From positions 4,588,001 through 4,652,000 of the forward strand of contig NC_063018.1 of assembly GCF_020509005.1 (NCBI RefSeq): DNA of 64,000 nt. The letters run 5' to 3'. The notes under the pieces were generated by a model. The model saw only the letters and a program-made list of their open reading frames with translations. It made no database searches and was not told the DNA's origin. The stretch's first letter is position 1, and every line of letters starts with the position of its first letter. This DNA comes from Fulvia fulva. Lineage: Eukaryota; Ascomycota; Dothideomycetes; Mycosphaerellales; Mycosphaerellaceae. Positions 47,546 through 59,700 of the stretch are shown in pieces. The position numbers and the translations under genes are program-made.

Positions 47546-48064
47546 TATTATAGTCTCCCTATAGAGTATATAGAAGGTGGGGACAGAAGAGCCTTAGAGT
47601 GCTTAGAAGTCGTCAAGAAGTGAAAGTCTAGCTTAGTATATAAGCGCTAAGAATTATATACCCCGTAACATTTACTACGGGACCTAGCACTCTAAATTTA
47701 CTACTCTACTAACCCTTAATAGATTTACTTCAGCTCGTAACTATATGACTTACGGCACTCCCGCGAGCACCCGCGACTACGCTAGACTCTAGAAGAAGTA
47801 CGTAGAAGACTCGGAACGTAGGGCAGGTTAGAATAAGGTTTTAAGTAAAGCTACTAAGCGCGGCTTCGTACGGGTTAGCCCTATTAATACGGGGATACGT
47901 ACTCGCGAGGGTCGCGTATAAGTATCTAGCGTTCCCTAGGCCTCTCTTACTTTCTTCGTCTTTCGTTTTATATAGCAATTATACTATACCCTTTATGTCT
48001 ACACTTCGTACCTATATTCTCGCTTTTACTCTTATGTCTTATAGGCTAGGCTCTCGCCCTAATA
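47546..48064 (+). repeat. G2 5' LTR
   Basis: 519 bp; tattatagtctccc (ancestral TGTCATAGTCTCCC) to cgccctaata. Confidence 0.92.
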
Positions 48065-48067
48065 TTA

Positions 48068-49318
48068 CGAAAGACTAACAAACCGTCAACTACTCGAGTT
48101 ATCCTTATAGGTGACTACGCTACTAATAGAGGTGTCAACCTTAACAACTAAGACACTCTATTTCACTTTAGTAAGTAGGCTAATATCCCCTTCTCGAACG
48201 CCGCTACCTTCGGTACCTAGGCAAACGCTAACCCCGATACCGCCTACGCTCTTATAAACCGTACCGTCTCCTCTTTTCGCGAGACCGCCTAGTAGGTCGA
48301 GTAAGCAAATAACTAAGTAGTATACCTTTAAGGTATTATAAACACCTTCTAGAACCTCGTACCGTACGCCGACGATAACCGCCGCTAGTACTTCTCTAAG
48401 AAGGTTAACGATCTAGATAAGTTCGACGGTAATAAGAGTAAGTTCGAGGCATTTAAGACATAGCTCACTATTAAGCTATTAGCTAATACCGACCACTTTC
48501 CGTAAGAGAAGGACAAGGTTACGTACGTCTTCTCCCTCCTTTAGGGAGACGCCGCGGCTTAGGTATAATACTATATCGATAACGCTACGTAGACTATCGG
48601 CTACCCGGACGTCCTTACCTTAATATAGGACCTCCGTACTACCTTTAGTGATCTAGACCGTAGAGCTACCGCCTAGAACGCTATCTATAACCTCCTCTAG
48701 AAGAACAAGAGCTTTGCCGAGTACCTCGCGGCCTTTAACCGCGGTATTAGGTTTACCGGCTATAACGAAGAGACTAAGAAGAGCACTCTCCGCCGTAGCT
48801 TATTAGTAGAGCTTCTTCGAGCCCTCGAGGATAAGGACGTCGGTACTATAAGCTTCCGTAAGCTCGTCGAGACCTACTAGCGCCTCGACTCTAATATAAA
48901 ATATACCGCCTCTCTCCTTACTTCCCGTTCTTAAGGTCGTTAGCCTCGTAGTCCCGGAAGCTACTTCGCTACTCTACTAGGCGCCGCCGCTCCTACGGCT
49001 CTCCCTCCCGTCTCTATAGGTAATACTATAGATCTTAGCGCTAGTACCGCTGTCCCTCGAGTCTAGGGCCTCGTTAACGGTAAGCTTACTCCCGAAGAGA
49101 AGCTTCGCCGTCGCTAGGCCGGACTCTATACCTACTACGGCAGTCTAGGCTATATTGTAGTTAACTATCCGTAGCTCGCTACCCGTAACGCCCGTAATCC
49201 GATTCGCGGCGCTATCGGCGCTATCGAGCCTACTCCTACTACTCCCGCTAAGTAGGAAAAAGCCTAGGTCTTCCTTATCGACGCGATAAAGACTAAGAAT
49301 AACGTTTACCGAAAGTAA
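48068..49318 (+). pseudogene. G2 gag, RIP-inactivated
   Basis: Collinear with G1 gag, ending TAA 49316-49318. About twice as many stops as G1. The zinc knuckle has lost most Cys codons (about 49125-49170). Confidence 0.87.
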
Positions 49319-52300
49319 AGAGAGGAAAGAAGTTAAGGATCAATATAGTATAGCTAGACCTATACGACGAGACGGGTAAGGACTACGCTTATAAACCGTT
49401 CGTTACGAATATAAATATCGGCTTAAAGAAACTCTCTTCTTCTAATCTTACTCTTATAGATACTAGCGTACTAGGCGAGTCTTTTATAGACTATAAACTC
49501 GCGACCTCTCTTAACCGCGAACCCTAGGAACTAAAGTACCCTCGTACCCTTAAACTCTTTAACGGTACGGAGACTACTACTAGTAAGATTACTTATATTA
49601 TATTGTTATGGTCTCCCTACAGAGTGTACAGAAGGTAGGGACAGAAGAGCCTTAGAGCGCTCAGAAGTCGTTAAGAAGTGATAGTCTAGCTTAGTATATG
49701 AGCGCTAAGAATCACATGCCCCGTAACATTCACTACGGGACCTAGCCCTCTAAATTCACCCCTCTACCAAACCTTGAAGCACGTGGAAGACTCGGAACGT
49801 AGGGCAGGTTGGAATAAGGTTTTGAGCAAAGCTACTAAGCGCGGCTTCGTACGGGTTAGCCCTGTTGATGCGGGGACACGCACTCGCGAGGGTCGCGTAT
49901 AAATATCTGGCCTTCCCTAGGCCTCTCTTGCTTTCTTCGTCTTTTGTTTTGTGTAGCAATCATACTATACCCTTTTATATCTGCACTTCGCACCTACATT
50001 CTCGCTTTCACCCTTATATCTTATAGGCTAGGCTCTCGCCCTGACATATATATACGTTAATTACTCTCGAAGGTAAGCGTATGTCGATCACTAGCTTCCT
50101 TACGTCCCTACCGTATTAGAAGTTTATCCTCGGCCTCTACTAGTTTAGACGATACTAACCTATTATCGACTAGACTTCCCTTACTATTAGCTTCCCTCTA
50201 GAAGCTCCTCCGGTACCTCCGCCTTCTCCGCCGCCTTAGCGCGGTCCTAAGTATACTAAGATCTTCTAGGTAAACGCCGCTACCTTTACTACTACTACTA
50301 AGTAGCCTAAAGCTTAAGTCTTTACCGCCTCTCTCCGCGATATCGACATCGCCCTCGAGAAGCTCGATAAGAAGCGTATACCTACCGACCCTACTACAAA
50401 GGTCCCTCCTTAGGTATACTATATCCTCTACGTATTCGATACTAAAGCCGTAGACGAGCTGCCTCCTTATCGCCCTTACGACTATAAGATTAAGCTAGAA
50501 GAAGGTATAGAGATACCGTTCGGACCGCTATATTCTATATCCCGAGAAGAGCTTATCGTCCTTAAGGGATATCTCGAAGAGAACCTAAAGAAGGGGTTTA
50601 TTCGAGCGAGCCGTTCTAGCGCTAGTAGTCCCGTTATATTCGTTAAGAAGCCCGGCGGTAGCCTACGCTTCTACGTAGACTACCGAGGCTTAAACGCTAT
50701 TATAAAGAAGAACCGCTACCTAATACCGTTAATTTAGGAGACGCTCGAGCGCCTCTCTAAGGCTAAGTACTTCACTAAGCTCGATGTTATCGCTACGTTT
50801 AATAGGTTACGAATAGTAGAAGGATACGAGTATCTTATAGCCTTCCGTACTCGCTACGGGCTATTCGAGTCGCTCGTTATACCCTTCGGTATCTATAACG
50901 GGCCTAGTACCTTCTAGAACTTTATTAACGATATCCTTTAGGAGTTCCTCGATCAGTTCTATACTACCTACATCGACGACATCCTAGTCTATAGCAAGAC
51001 TAAGGAGGAGCACCGTAAGCACATCTATAAGGTCCTTTAGAAGCTCGTAGACGCCGGCTTATAGCTCAATATCGACAAGTACGAGTTTAAGAAGACCGAA
51101 GTCAAGTTCCTTAGTTTAATTATTACCGTAGACGGCATTAAGATAGACTAAGAGAAGGTCGACGCTATTGTCGAATAGGATACTCCTACGAACGTTAAGG
51201 AGGTCTAGGGTTTCCTAGACTTTACTAACTTCTACCGCCGCTTTATCTACGTATTCTCGGGCGTAGTACGCCCTTTAACGAAGCTTACGCGTAAGGGTAA
51301 GAAGTTTACCTAGACCGACAAATGCTAGGAGGCTTTTGACTTACTTAAAGCGAAGTTTATTAAGAACCCGCTCCTATACCACTTCGATTTCGAACTAGAG
51401 ACCCGTATAGAGACTAACGTATCCGACGGTATAGTAGGCGGTATCCTACTATAACGCCGCTCGCCTGAATCTCCCTAGTTACCTATCGCCTTCCTCTCTA
51501 AGAAGATGACCGCTACGGAGTATAACTACGAGATCTACAATAAGGAGCTTCTCGCTATCGTTAACGCTTTTAAAGAGTAGCGCCCCGAGCTTAAAGGCTC
51601 TACTATACCCGTCTAAGTAAGCTCCGACTATAAGAACCTCGTCTACTTTATAAAGAGTAAGCTACTTAATCGTCGCTAGGCCCGCTAGAGCGAGTTCCTC
51701 TCCCGGTTCAACTTTATAATCTTATATACGCCCGGTAAGGCTAACTCGATAGCCGACGCCCTTACCCGCCGCCCTAGTAACTCTCTAGTTGATCGAAGAG
51801 GGGGCTAGCAAATCGTAGAGCAACAAGCTATTAAAGAGTATAACCTCTCTTCCGAGCTTCGAGAGTACCTATTAAACGGCTAGCCTACGCTCGCCGCTTC
51901 CTTTACTACTCTCGTGCTCGCTCCTACCTACCTTAACAAGAGTGATAACGAATCCGAGCCTAAAGAATACGCCTCGGACGCTAAGGACTTGAACGATAAT
52001 AAAGAGGGCTTAGTAACGACCGAAGGCTTATCCGAATTAGATTTTAAGGGGTTTAATAATAAGGAGCAACCTAAAGGTATTATAGCGCGAGTACGAATAG
52101 CGTACGATACCGACCTAGTCGCCTAAGAGTTAGTTTAGGCCCTTAAATCTAGCGCGAGGATATTCCCGGGCTTCTCGCTATCTAAGTACGAGCTCTAGGA
52201 AGGTGTCGTCTACTTCCGTAAGAAGCTTTACGTACCGTAGCCCAAAGGCTCTAATATCCGAGCTAAGATTCTTTAAATCGTCTACGACTCCGCCTCTAGG

Positions 52301-53781
52301 GGTCACCTAGGCGTAGCTAAGACCTATAAGCTCCTCGCTAGGTATTACTAGTAGCCGTATTCCTAGAAGGACGTCCGCCGCTACGTACTAAACTATACTA
52401 CTTACCGAAGAGCTAAAGCTAACCGCTACCGCCCCTATAGTCTCTTATACCCTCTCCCGGCTCCTAATCGTCCGTAGAAGTATATTACTATAGACTTTAT
52501 TACCGATCTTCCTTACGGTAAGACCTTTAGCGGCGTAAAGGTAAAGGCCCTTCTAGTAATTATAGACCGTTACTCTAAGGACCGGTATATAATCCCGTAC
52601 TAGAGTATAACCGTAAAGGAGACTACTCGCCTATTCTACGAATTCGTCTAGTGCTTTGAAGGCCTCCCGGACAGTATTACCTCTACTAGAGGCTCCTAGT
52701 TCATCTCGTACTTCTAGAAGCGTCTATGTGCTATCCTAGGCATTAAGTATAGCCTCTCGACTAGTTTTTAGCTATAGACTAACGGCTAGACCGAAATTAC
52801 GAACGCTATCCTTGAGTAGGTCCTTCGTTACTTCGTCGACTACTACTAGAAGGATTGGCCTTAGTATATCCCTACGGTAGAGTTCGCTACTCGTAACTAG
52901 GACTCGGAGACTACTAGCTACTCTCCCTTCTATACTATAAGAGGTTACTACCCTTGTATAGGTATAGAACTAGAAGAGCCTCTCCCGCCTACTAAAGACG
53001 TAAACGAGTAAGTAGTAGACGAGTTCGCTACTATACTCTTATAGATCTATAAAGAAGTCTACGACGAGATAGTATACGTATAAGCAATCTACGAGGATCA
53101 AGCTAATCGTCGTCGCTAGCTAGCTCCTAACTACTAAGTAGGCGATATAGTCTACCTTGACTCTAAGAACACTAAGACGGACCGCCCCTCTAAGAAGCTA
53201 AGCTAGAAGAACCTAGGTCCTTTGAAGATCACCGAGCGTATTAGTTTATACGCCTACCGTCTAGCTCTTCCTACGAACATAAAAATCTACGACGTCTTCT
53301 ATCCCGTACGCCTTCGGCCGTCGGCTAAGGACCTATTCCCGAACTAAAACTAAGATATACTAGGTCCTCCCGATAAAGTAGAAGTCGACGAGCCTATTAA
53401 CCTACCTTCTAACGACTATACCGTCCGTAAGATCCGGGGAATCCGCGTAGAGCCTAACGAAGTTAAAGGGCTACCGCCGATTAAGTATAAAGTCGAATAG
53501 TAAGGTTTCTCTAAGTAGGATACCTTATAGGAACCTATCTTATATATTATCTTTAGTCGTCAAGTAATCGAAGAATACTACGCCCGTGTAGACGGCCTAG
53601 AGGTCAATATTGGTAGGCTTTTCGAATCTAAGCTCTTCGACGGGGCTTACTAATAGTATATCGACTATAATATTAGGCCTAGGCCTAGTACTGAAGCTGA
53701 ACATCCTCGATATATAGAACTACTACGGCTTCGTAGGAACTTAGCTTTGTTTAGGGGGCTACTATTCTAGTCTCCCTATAG
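49303..53781 (+). pseudogene. G2 pol, RIP-inactivated
   Basis: Collinear with G1 pol. RT box YIDDILVYS is preserved at 50971-50997; the RNase H, integrase and chromodomain regions follow but are full of stops. The integrase Asp that is mutated to Asn in G1 lies in a differently mutated stretch here (about 52685-52700). The acidic spacer at 51914-52126 is open and identical to that of G3. It is split by the solo LTR 49604-50046. Confidence 0.88.
49604..50046 (+). repeat. Solo LTR, short (443-bp) variant, nested in G2
   Basis: TGTTATGGTCTCCC ... CTCTCGCCCTGACA with a perfect tatat duplication (49599-49603, 50047-50051). It has the 77-bp internal deletion after aaaccttga, as in the solo LTR of G3, and lies at the same site. 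Lightly mutated. Confidence 0.95.
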
Positions 53782-54280
53782 AGTATATAGAAGGTAGGGA
53801 CAGAAGAGCCTTAGAGTACTTAGAAGTCGTTAAGAAGTGAAAGCCTAGCTTAGTATATAAGCGCTAAGAATTATATACCCCGTAATATTTACTACGGGAC
53901 CTAGCCCTCCAAATTTACTACTCTACTAACTCTTAATAGATTTACTTCGGCTTGTAACTATATAACTTACGGCACTCCCGCGAGTACCCGCGACTACGCT
54001 AGACCCTAGAAGAAGTACGTAGAAGACTCGGAACGTAGGGCAGGTTAGAATAAGGTTTTGAGCAAAGCTACTAAGCGCGGCTTTATACGGGTTAGCCCTA
54101 TTAATACGGGGACACGTACTCGCGAGGGTCGCGTATAAGTATCTAGCGTTCCCTAGGCCTCTCTTACTTTCTTCGTCTTTCGTTTATATAGTAATTATAC
54201 TATACCCTTTATATCTATACTTAATACCTATATTCTCGCTTTTACTCTTATATCTTATAGGCTAGGCTCTCGCCCTAATA
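53763..54280 (+). repeat. G2 3' LTR
   Basis: 518 bp following a damaged polypurine tract (tttagggggctac); tattctagtctccc to cgccctaata. Confidence 0.92.
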
Positions 54281-54611
54281 ACTACTTATAGCCATAGCTA
54301 TACGTAGAGTGCTTGATCTTATTACTAGTATCGTGAACCCTATAGTTATTATAGAGCAATACTTCTACGCGCTTATAAAGCTTAAGTACTTCGAGTAGTA
54401 CGTAGTTACTAATATAGCAAGTTACGCTCTACTAGAAGTAACCGGTTAATACCTTATAATAACCCTTCCGGTTATTAGCGAGTTTACTACGTCGATGGTC
54501 GTGGCCCTAGTTCTACTAATTTATTCACGACTCGAAGAGTATAAAGACATCGTAGCGGCTACTATAGTTAAGCCACTCCTTAATACGGCCGTAATATACT
54601 TTAACTCGTAA
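54281..54611 (+). pseudogene. Unknown reading frame, second part (split by the inversion)
   Basis: The frame from the G2 edge is open to TAA 54609-54611 apart from a few TAG/TAA codons, giving hydrophobic helices (LLIAIAIRRVLDLITSIV near the start). It joins in frame to the minus strand of 29224-29556 after re-inversion. No family recognised. 54612-54661 holds nothing I can identify. Confidence 0.35.
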
Positions 54612-54661
54612 TATTGTCTTCTCGTTGAAGTGCCTAATCCCGTTTGTCTAGTAATAGACAA

Positions 54662-54901
54662 TGTTAAGAATATACAGGCCGTAGGACAAGCATATAGGTA
54701 TAGGTGTGTTATATAACTAGATTACGTAACTAGGGTTTACTAGCCTATAGGCTAGTAAATATCCGGACACCTAGCATCTACCTATACCTATACTAATACT
54801 AGCGATACTATATATAGATATACGCTATCCTATTAGGTCCTTCTTCGTCTTTTGTATAATCCGCCGTCTTCTACTACTACGTAACTCGTACCTGTTTAAT
54901 A
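54662..54901 (+). repeat. Copia C3 5' LTR
   Basis: 240 bp, TGTTAAGAATATACAGG ... CCTGTTTAATA. It is followed by ggttataagcccgggttag (54902-54920), the RIP-altered form of the half-tRNA primer-binding site. Confidence 0.9.
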
Positions 54902-55399
54902 GGTTATAAGCCCGGGTTAGTAAGTCGGTGTTTTACCCTCGACAAAGTCGTATTAGAGTTATTCCTCTTTAGAACAAAAGGAAGGCAGACTAGAGGCCGT
55001 ACCCACCTTATATAGGAAGCTATAGCCGTGCTATAGATGTATATAAGACGTAAAAGAGCCTAGTAAGGCACTATTAGACTCCGAGTTAGGGAGCCTATAC
55101 TAATACCTTAGACAAGTAGGCGAGCTTACTGAGAAGAGTCGCTCTCCGGACATCGTGTTCGTATCGACTAACTGTTTATTCTAAGAGAGCCGCAGTGTCT
55201 TAGAAACCCCCTCTACTAAGAGAGTTACGCTATAGTGTCTTAGTACTAACACGATCCTTACTAACCGACTTTCCTCCTCTTCCTAGCGGATAGCTATCCT
55301 CTCTACTATCAACCTCGCGTTCGGTTTATCCTATTTCGATCCGATCCGATCGCGTACGACCGAATATATCCTTTTACCTAAGGGTAGCCAACCTGTTCC

Positions 55400-56592
55400 T
55401 TAACTTATAAAAAATAGAGAACGAGACTAGGTTTATAAGAAAGAGAGCAGTACCTATTCTAATAATAGAGAACCACGAAACAACGTTTAAGCTAATAAGA
55501 ATGTACCTAGTATTAAAGCAGGTTGACTAGGTCCTCGAAGACATTATTACGGATATTCCCGCTATAACCCTATCTATAGCGACACCCTCTATATTATCGG
55601 AGTTATCCCTTCCTTGAGATTAAGCGATAAGGAAGGCATCGTATAGACGGTATAATGTAACGGCTCTATATAAGATATACATCTATCTGTCGATAGATAA
55701 CTAAGAGATAATATATAAGATCCGGTATACAAAGGAGTTATAGGAATAGGCTAAAGCTAAATATAAGAGAAGACTTCTCGCTACTAGAAGAAGTTTGCTT
55801 TAGCAATATACCAATTTCGTAATAACAAAGGACTAGTTAATAGATGACGCCTAGTAGGAGCTTAGCTCAATTATAAGGAGGGCTGTTTTAATCTCGCCTT
55901 AGTTCTAAGACATTAAGACTAAGGACAGAAAGATCTAGTAACTCTTAGTAGCTCTACTAGACTCATTTGGCTCAATTCGCAATACAATTAATACCTAGGT
56001 AAATCTCTTACTACAAGACATTCTTATAATTCTTAGGGAGAAGTAAGAATCAATAATTTATTAAGGGACAGCTATATTTGCTAAGAAGGGTTTCTAGGGC
56101 AAGCTTACGTACTATCTCTACGGTAGTGACCATTTTATAAGCAAGTGCCTATACCTTGCTATAGCTTAGTAGGCTGTTAGGAATAAGGACAAACTAGCTA
56201 GGGTTACCTACCCTACTAAGAGACAACCGTTACCACCTCGTAGGAGGTCATTATTACTAAACCTTCGTGATGTCCTTAAGGTAATAATGGACCTTATAAA
56301 GTAGATAAAGGAGAGCCGTAAGCCAAAGGCCTCCTCCAGTAAGCCTATAAGGGCCTATACGACCTAGGAAGACGTATTAGACTCTAAGATACTATTAGAA
56401 GATAATGATGTTGATGAGGTTACCTATTCTACTATAGAAGCTAAAGGTAAGTACCCCTCGTCAAAGTAGTTACTTAACTCTTATATATCATTATATATAA
56501 CTGACTAAGATTTACTATTTAGGACACTAAAGCCTCTTTAAAAGAGGAAGTAGATCAAGGTTGGGGGTGGCTATCTATAAGCTATATATATA
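55400..56592 (+). pseudogene. Copia C3 gag and protease start
   Basis: A frame with many TAG stops. It begins with a gag N-terminus near 55445 (VPI at the position of the Cop-B PILTKDN motif). Capsid-like helices follow. The zinc knuckle at about 56101-56145 is C-x2-C-x3-H-x4-C with the first two Cys mutated to Tyr. A spacer comes next, then the protease box at about 56475, which reads NSY where Cop-B has DSC. It is cut by the LINE at 56593. Confidence 0.82.
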
Positions 56593-56770
56593 GATAGATA
56601 GATAGATTTGTCATTCCCCTGTTCTAGGACCCTATCCGGCCTATGCAGGTATATATCTATTGTTATGTACAAAGGGAAACCCGAATAGGTGAAAACCCTT
56701 CCCGCCCCCGACTACTCCTTGTCTAGATTAGCTTTCCCTCTGAACGTACGTAGTCCATGTCACTACCCCG

Positions 56771-59700
56771 TTAGCCCCCGCTCCTAGCCGGTCTCGTCGC
56801 GCTGCGTCGTGTCCTCTCTTCCTGCACTGCTCCTACTAGGCGGTACTGTTCTAGCCAGCCCTTCTCTAGTATCCAGTTCGTAATGCGCCGTAGGTCTTCA
56901 GCGTTGTTAAGAAGTGCCCCAATCGTCCGGTTCCTCGCCTTTGCCATCCACTCCCCCCTTCCTAGCGACCACCTCGGACAGACGAGGAGTGCGTGCCGTA
57001 CGTTCTGGGAGCGATAGCCGCAGGGGCAGCTAGTATTCGTGTATCCTGGAACCTTCCTCCATGATAGGTACCCCTGGAGGCCGATGTGTTCGCTTCGCAG
57101 TTGGGTTGCTATGCTACTCTGTGCCCTCGTAAGGCGGTAGTGGATGAGCTTCGGGGGGTGCTTGACCGCGGATTTTGTAGCTGACCATTCCTTAGGTTGT
57201 CCCGCTGGCTGAGGGCGTCCACTATGCCCTACAACCTGGTTGTTCCACCTCTCTTTCCATAGTTGCTCTATAAAGGATTTCTCACCTTCCCATTGTGTTG
57301 CTAGCTGTTCGTCCCTTGCCCGGTAGTTCGGCTCGTTTCCGGGTCGAATGCCCTTGTGCGCTGGTACTGATTCGCGGGCCCTTGCGACTGCACTGGCGAT
57401 GACCTTCTATACTAGGTACTGTGCCGACTTGCCTAAGTAGGAGGTCCGTAGTCCCTGGATGTATAGGTCGATCGGCGGTATAGCGGTCTCGTGCTCAAGC
57501 ATCCTCGTTGGTGTCGACTTATATGCCCCGGTGACCTTCCTTAGGCATTGGTTTTGGATCTTCGCTAGCGGCGCGACGAGTCCCTTCGATGGGCAGGCCC
57601 TCTCGCCTAAGGACCACACTTGGCTGCCATAGGTAAGGACTGGCCGTACAATAGCCGTATATAGAAGTCGTGACTGCCGGAAGTCCGCCCCCCATGTGGA
57701 CGCAGTGAGCCTCTGGCATGATGCCATATTCTGTTCAGCTTTCCGTAATATTGCCTGTACGTGCTTCCTCCACCGTAGCGCCGGGTCCACCCATAGTCCG
57801 AGGATCCTGAGCTGATTTGCCGGGTTAGTCGTGTGCCCCTGTATCTGGATAGAAGCTTGCATATTGTGGAACCGTGGCCGGCGCGTAAAGTGTATCAGAT
57901 TGTACTTTTCTGGGGCAAACCGAGCCCCGTGCCTCCTAGCCCAGTCCTCGCAGATCTTGTGCTTCTCTTCTAGTAGCCTACAGTTCTCCTCAGTCGAGGA
58001 AGACCACGCTAGGATGTTTGTGTCGTCTACGAAGCCGCTCGCAGCGGTGTTCTGGGATTCTAGGGCTGGGAGCAGCGTCGCCATAAAGAAGAGGAACAGA
58101 ATAGGTGCTAGCGTTGAGCCTTGCGGGATTCCAGTGTGGACTGCTTGAAATGGGCTTCTGTACTGGCCGACCAGGATCGACGTACTGCGGTTTTGGAGGT
58201 AGGACCGTACGAAGTTGACAAGCCACTCAGGGAGTCCTTTCGACCTTAGGATGTAGAGAAGCCGCGGGTGTGACACGTAGTCGAAGGCTCCCGATATGTC
58301 TAGGCTAAGTAAGGAAGCCACCTTGTCCCTATTCTTATACCAGATGGCCTTTACCTGAGAGGTGATAAGTTCCATCGCGGATAGCGTCGATCGCTGTGGG
58401 CGCGCACCCATCTGGGTGTCCGGGAGTAGGGAGTGTTCCTCTGCCGCCTCGGAGAGTCTCGTTGCAACCAGCTTCTCAAGCGCCTTCCCAAGAGTGTTAA
58501 GGAGCGCAATTGGGCGGTACGACTTCACCTGCGTATAGTCTTCCTTCTGCGGCTTGCGTAGGACCACTGTCGTCGATTGTTTAAAAGCTATCGGGTGGTA
58601 TCCGGTCTGTAGGCAGGCGTTGAAGATCGCTGCAACTGCTGGGGCTAGTTGATCTCTACACTTCTTTAGTAGCTCGTTTGGGATCCCATCCGGCCCCGGG
58701 GCTTTCTTCGCCGGCAACTTCCTCAGCACAGCGGTAACTTCTCCCTCGGACACCTCCTGTTGGACCGCGATGCTAGGGGCTAGGGGAGTAGAGCTGTTTA
58801 TGTCGCTTAGATCAGCCTCGACTAGGGGTGGGAAGAACTTGCTAGCCAGTAGACGCGCCTTGGCCTCGGGGTCGCTAACCGGGCCACTAGGCGATTGTAG
58901 CGCTGGGATAGAGAAGGAGGGGCCCTGTGTAGGGTCCTGTCGGGCCCATTTCGCTAGCTTCCACATCCTCTCTGGCTTGCCGGCGATTTCTTCCACTGTA
59001 GCCCTCCAGCCGACTGCTTTCTCCCTCCGTATTATGGCTTTCTTCTGTTGGCATGCCTCCCTGTATACGTTCCAGGCCTCCTCGCTATGGCTGCTCGTCC
59101 ACACCCGGCGGGCTCTCCTTGCTTCCCCTACTACCGCAGTGCACTCCGGCGTCCAGTATGGTTTGGACCATGTCGTTGGTTGGGCAAGCGGAACGTGAAG
59201 TGAGGTCGCTTTTCTTATTTCGTCTGTCAACCCATGGACTGCTTCGTCTATCTCGTCTTTACTGTTGTATTGCTGCTGCGCGATCTGGACTAGCCTCTTG
59301 GAGTCATCGAGGTACGCCTGGATGTTGGCCCAGTGGGCCTTTCCCCAGTTTGGCTTAGGGGTTCTCGCTGGTGTGCGTTGTATCTGTGTCGCAATAGAGG
59401 TCCTGACTGGCATGTGGTCTGACGACGCCTCGAGTTCATGTTCGATCCCACAGTAGGTTACCGTGTGGTAGTGGCTATCTGAGATCCAGGAGAGGTCGAT
59501 CGTGCCTTGGAGTCCCCCTCTCTTCCAGGTGCCCAGGTCCTTCGGGGTATTGAGGGCAATTGCGTTGCTCGCCATCAAGTCGAGTACTTCGTCGGCTATA
59601 GGGTGCGGCTGCATAAGGCTTTCCCAGGAAGGGTGGTGTATGTTGAAGTCTCCTACTACGATGTGGCACCCTTGTCTCTTGAGCGCACTGTCTAGGTGTC

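Larger units (their letters stand above)
47546..54280 (+). mobile_element. Ty3/gypsy chromovirus G2, RIP-inactivated, with nested solo LTR
   Basis: LTR 47546-48064, gag, pol, LTR 53763-54280, the same family as G1. Flanks are taata (47541-47545) and actac (54281-54285). They do not match each other but are the reverse complements of the G3 flanks. It carries the short solo LTR (49604-50046) in pol. Mutation is close to saturation. Confidence 0.93.

Noticed and set aside
56593..56608. Microsatellite (gata)n as an independent repeat
   Set aside because: It is the 3' tail of the LINE; the same tail ends the truncated copy at 22754.
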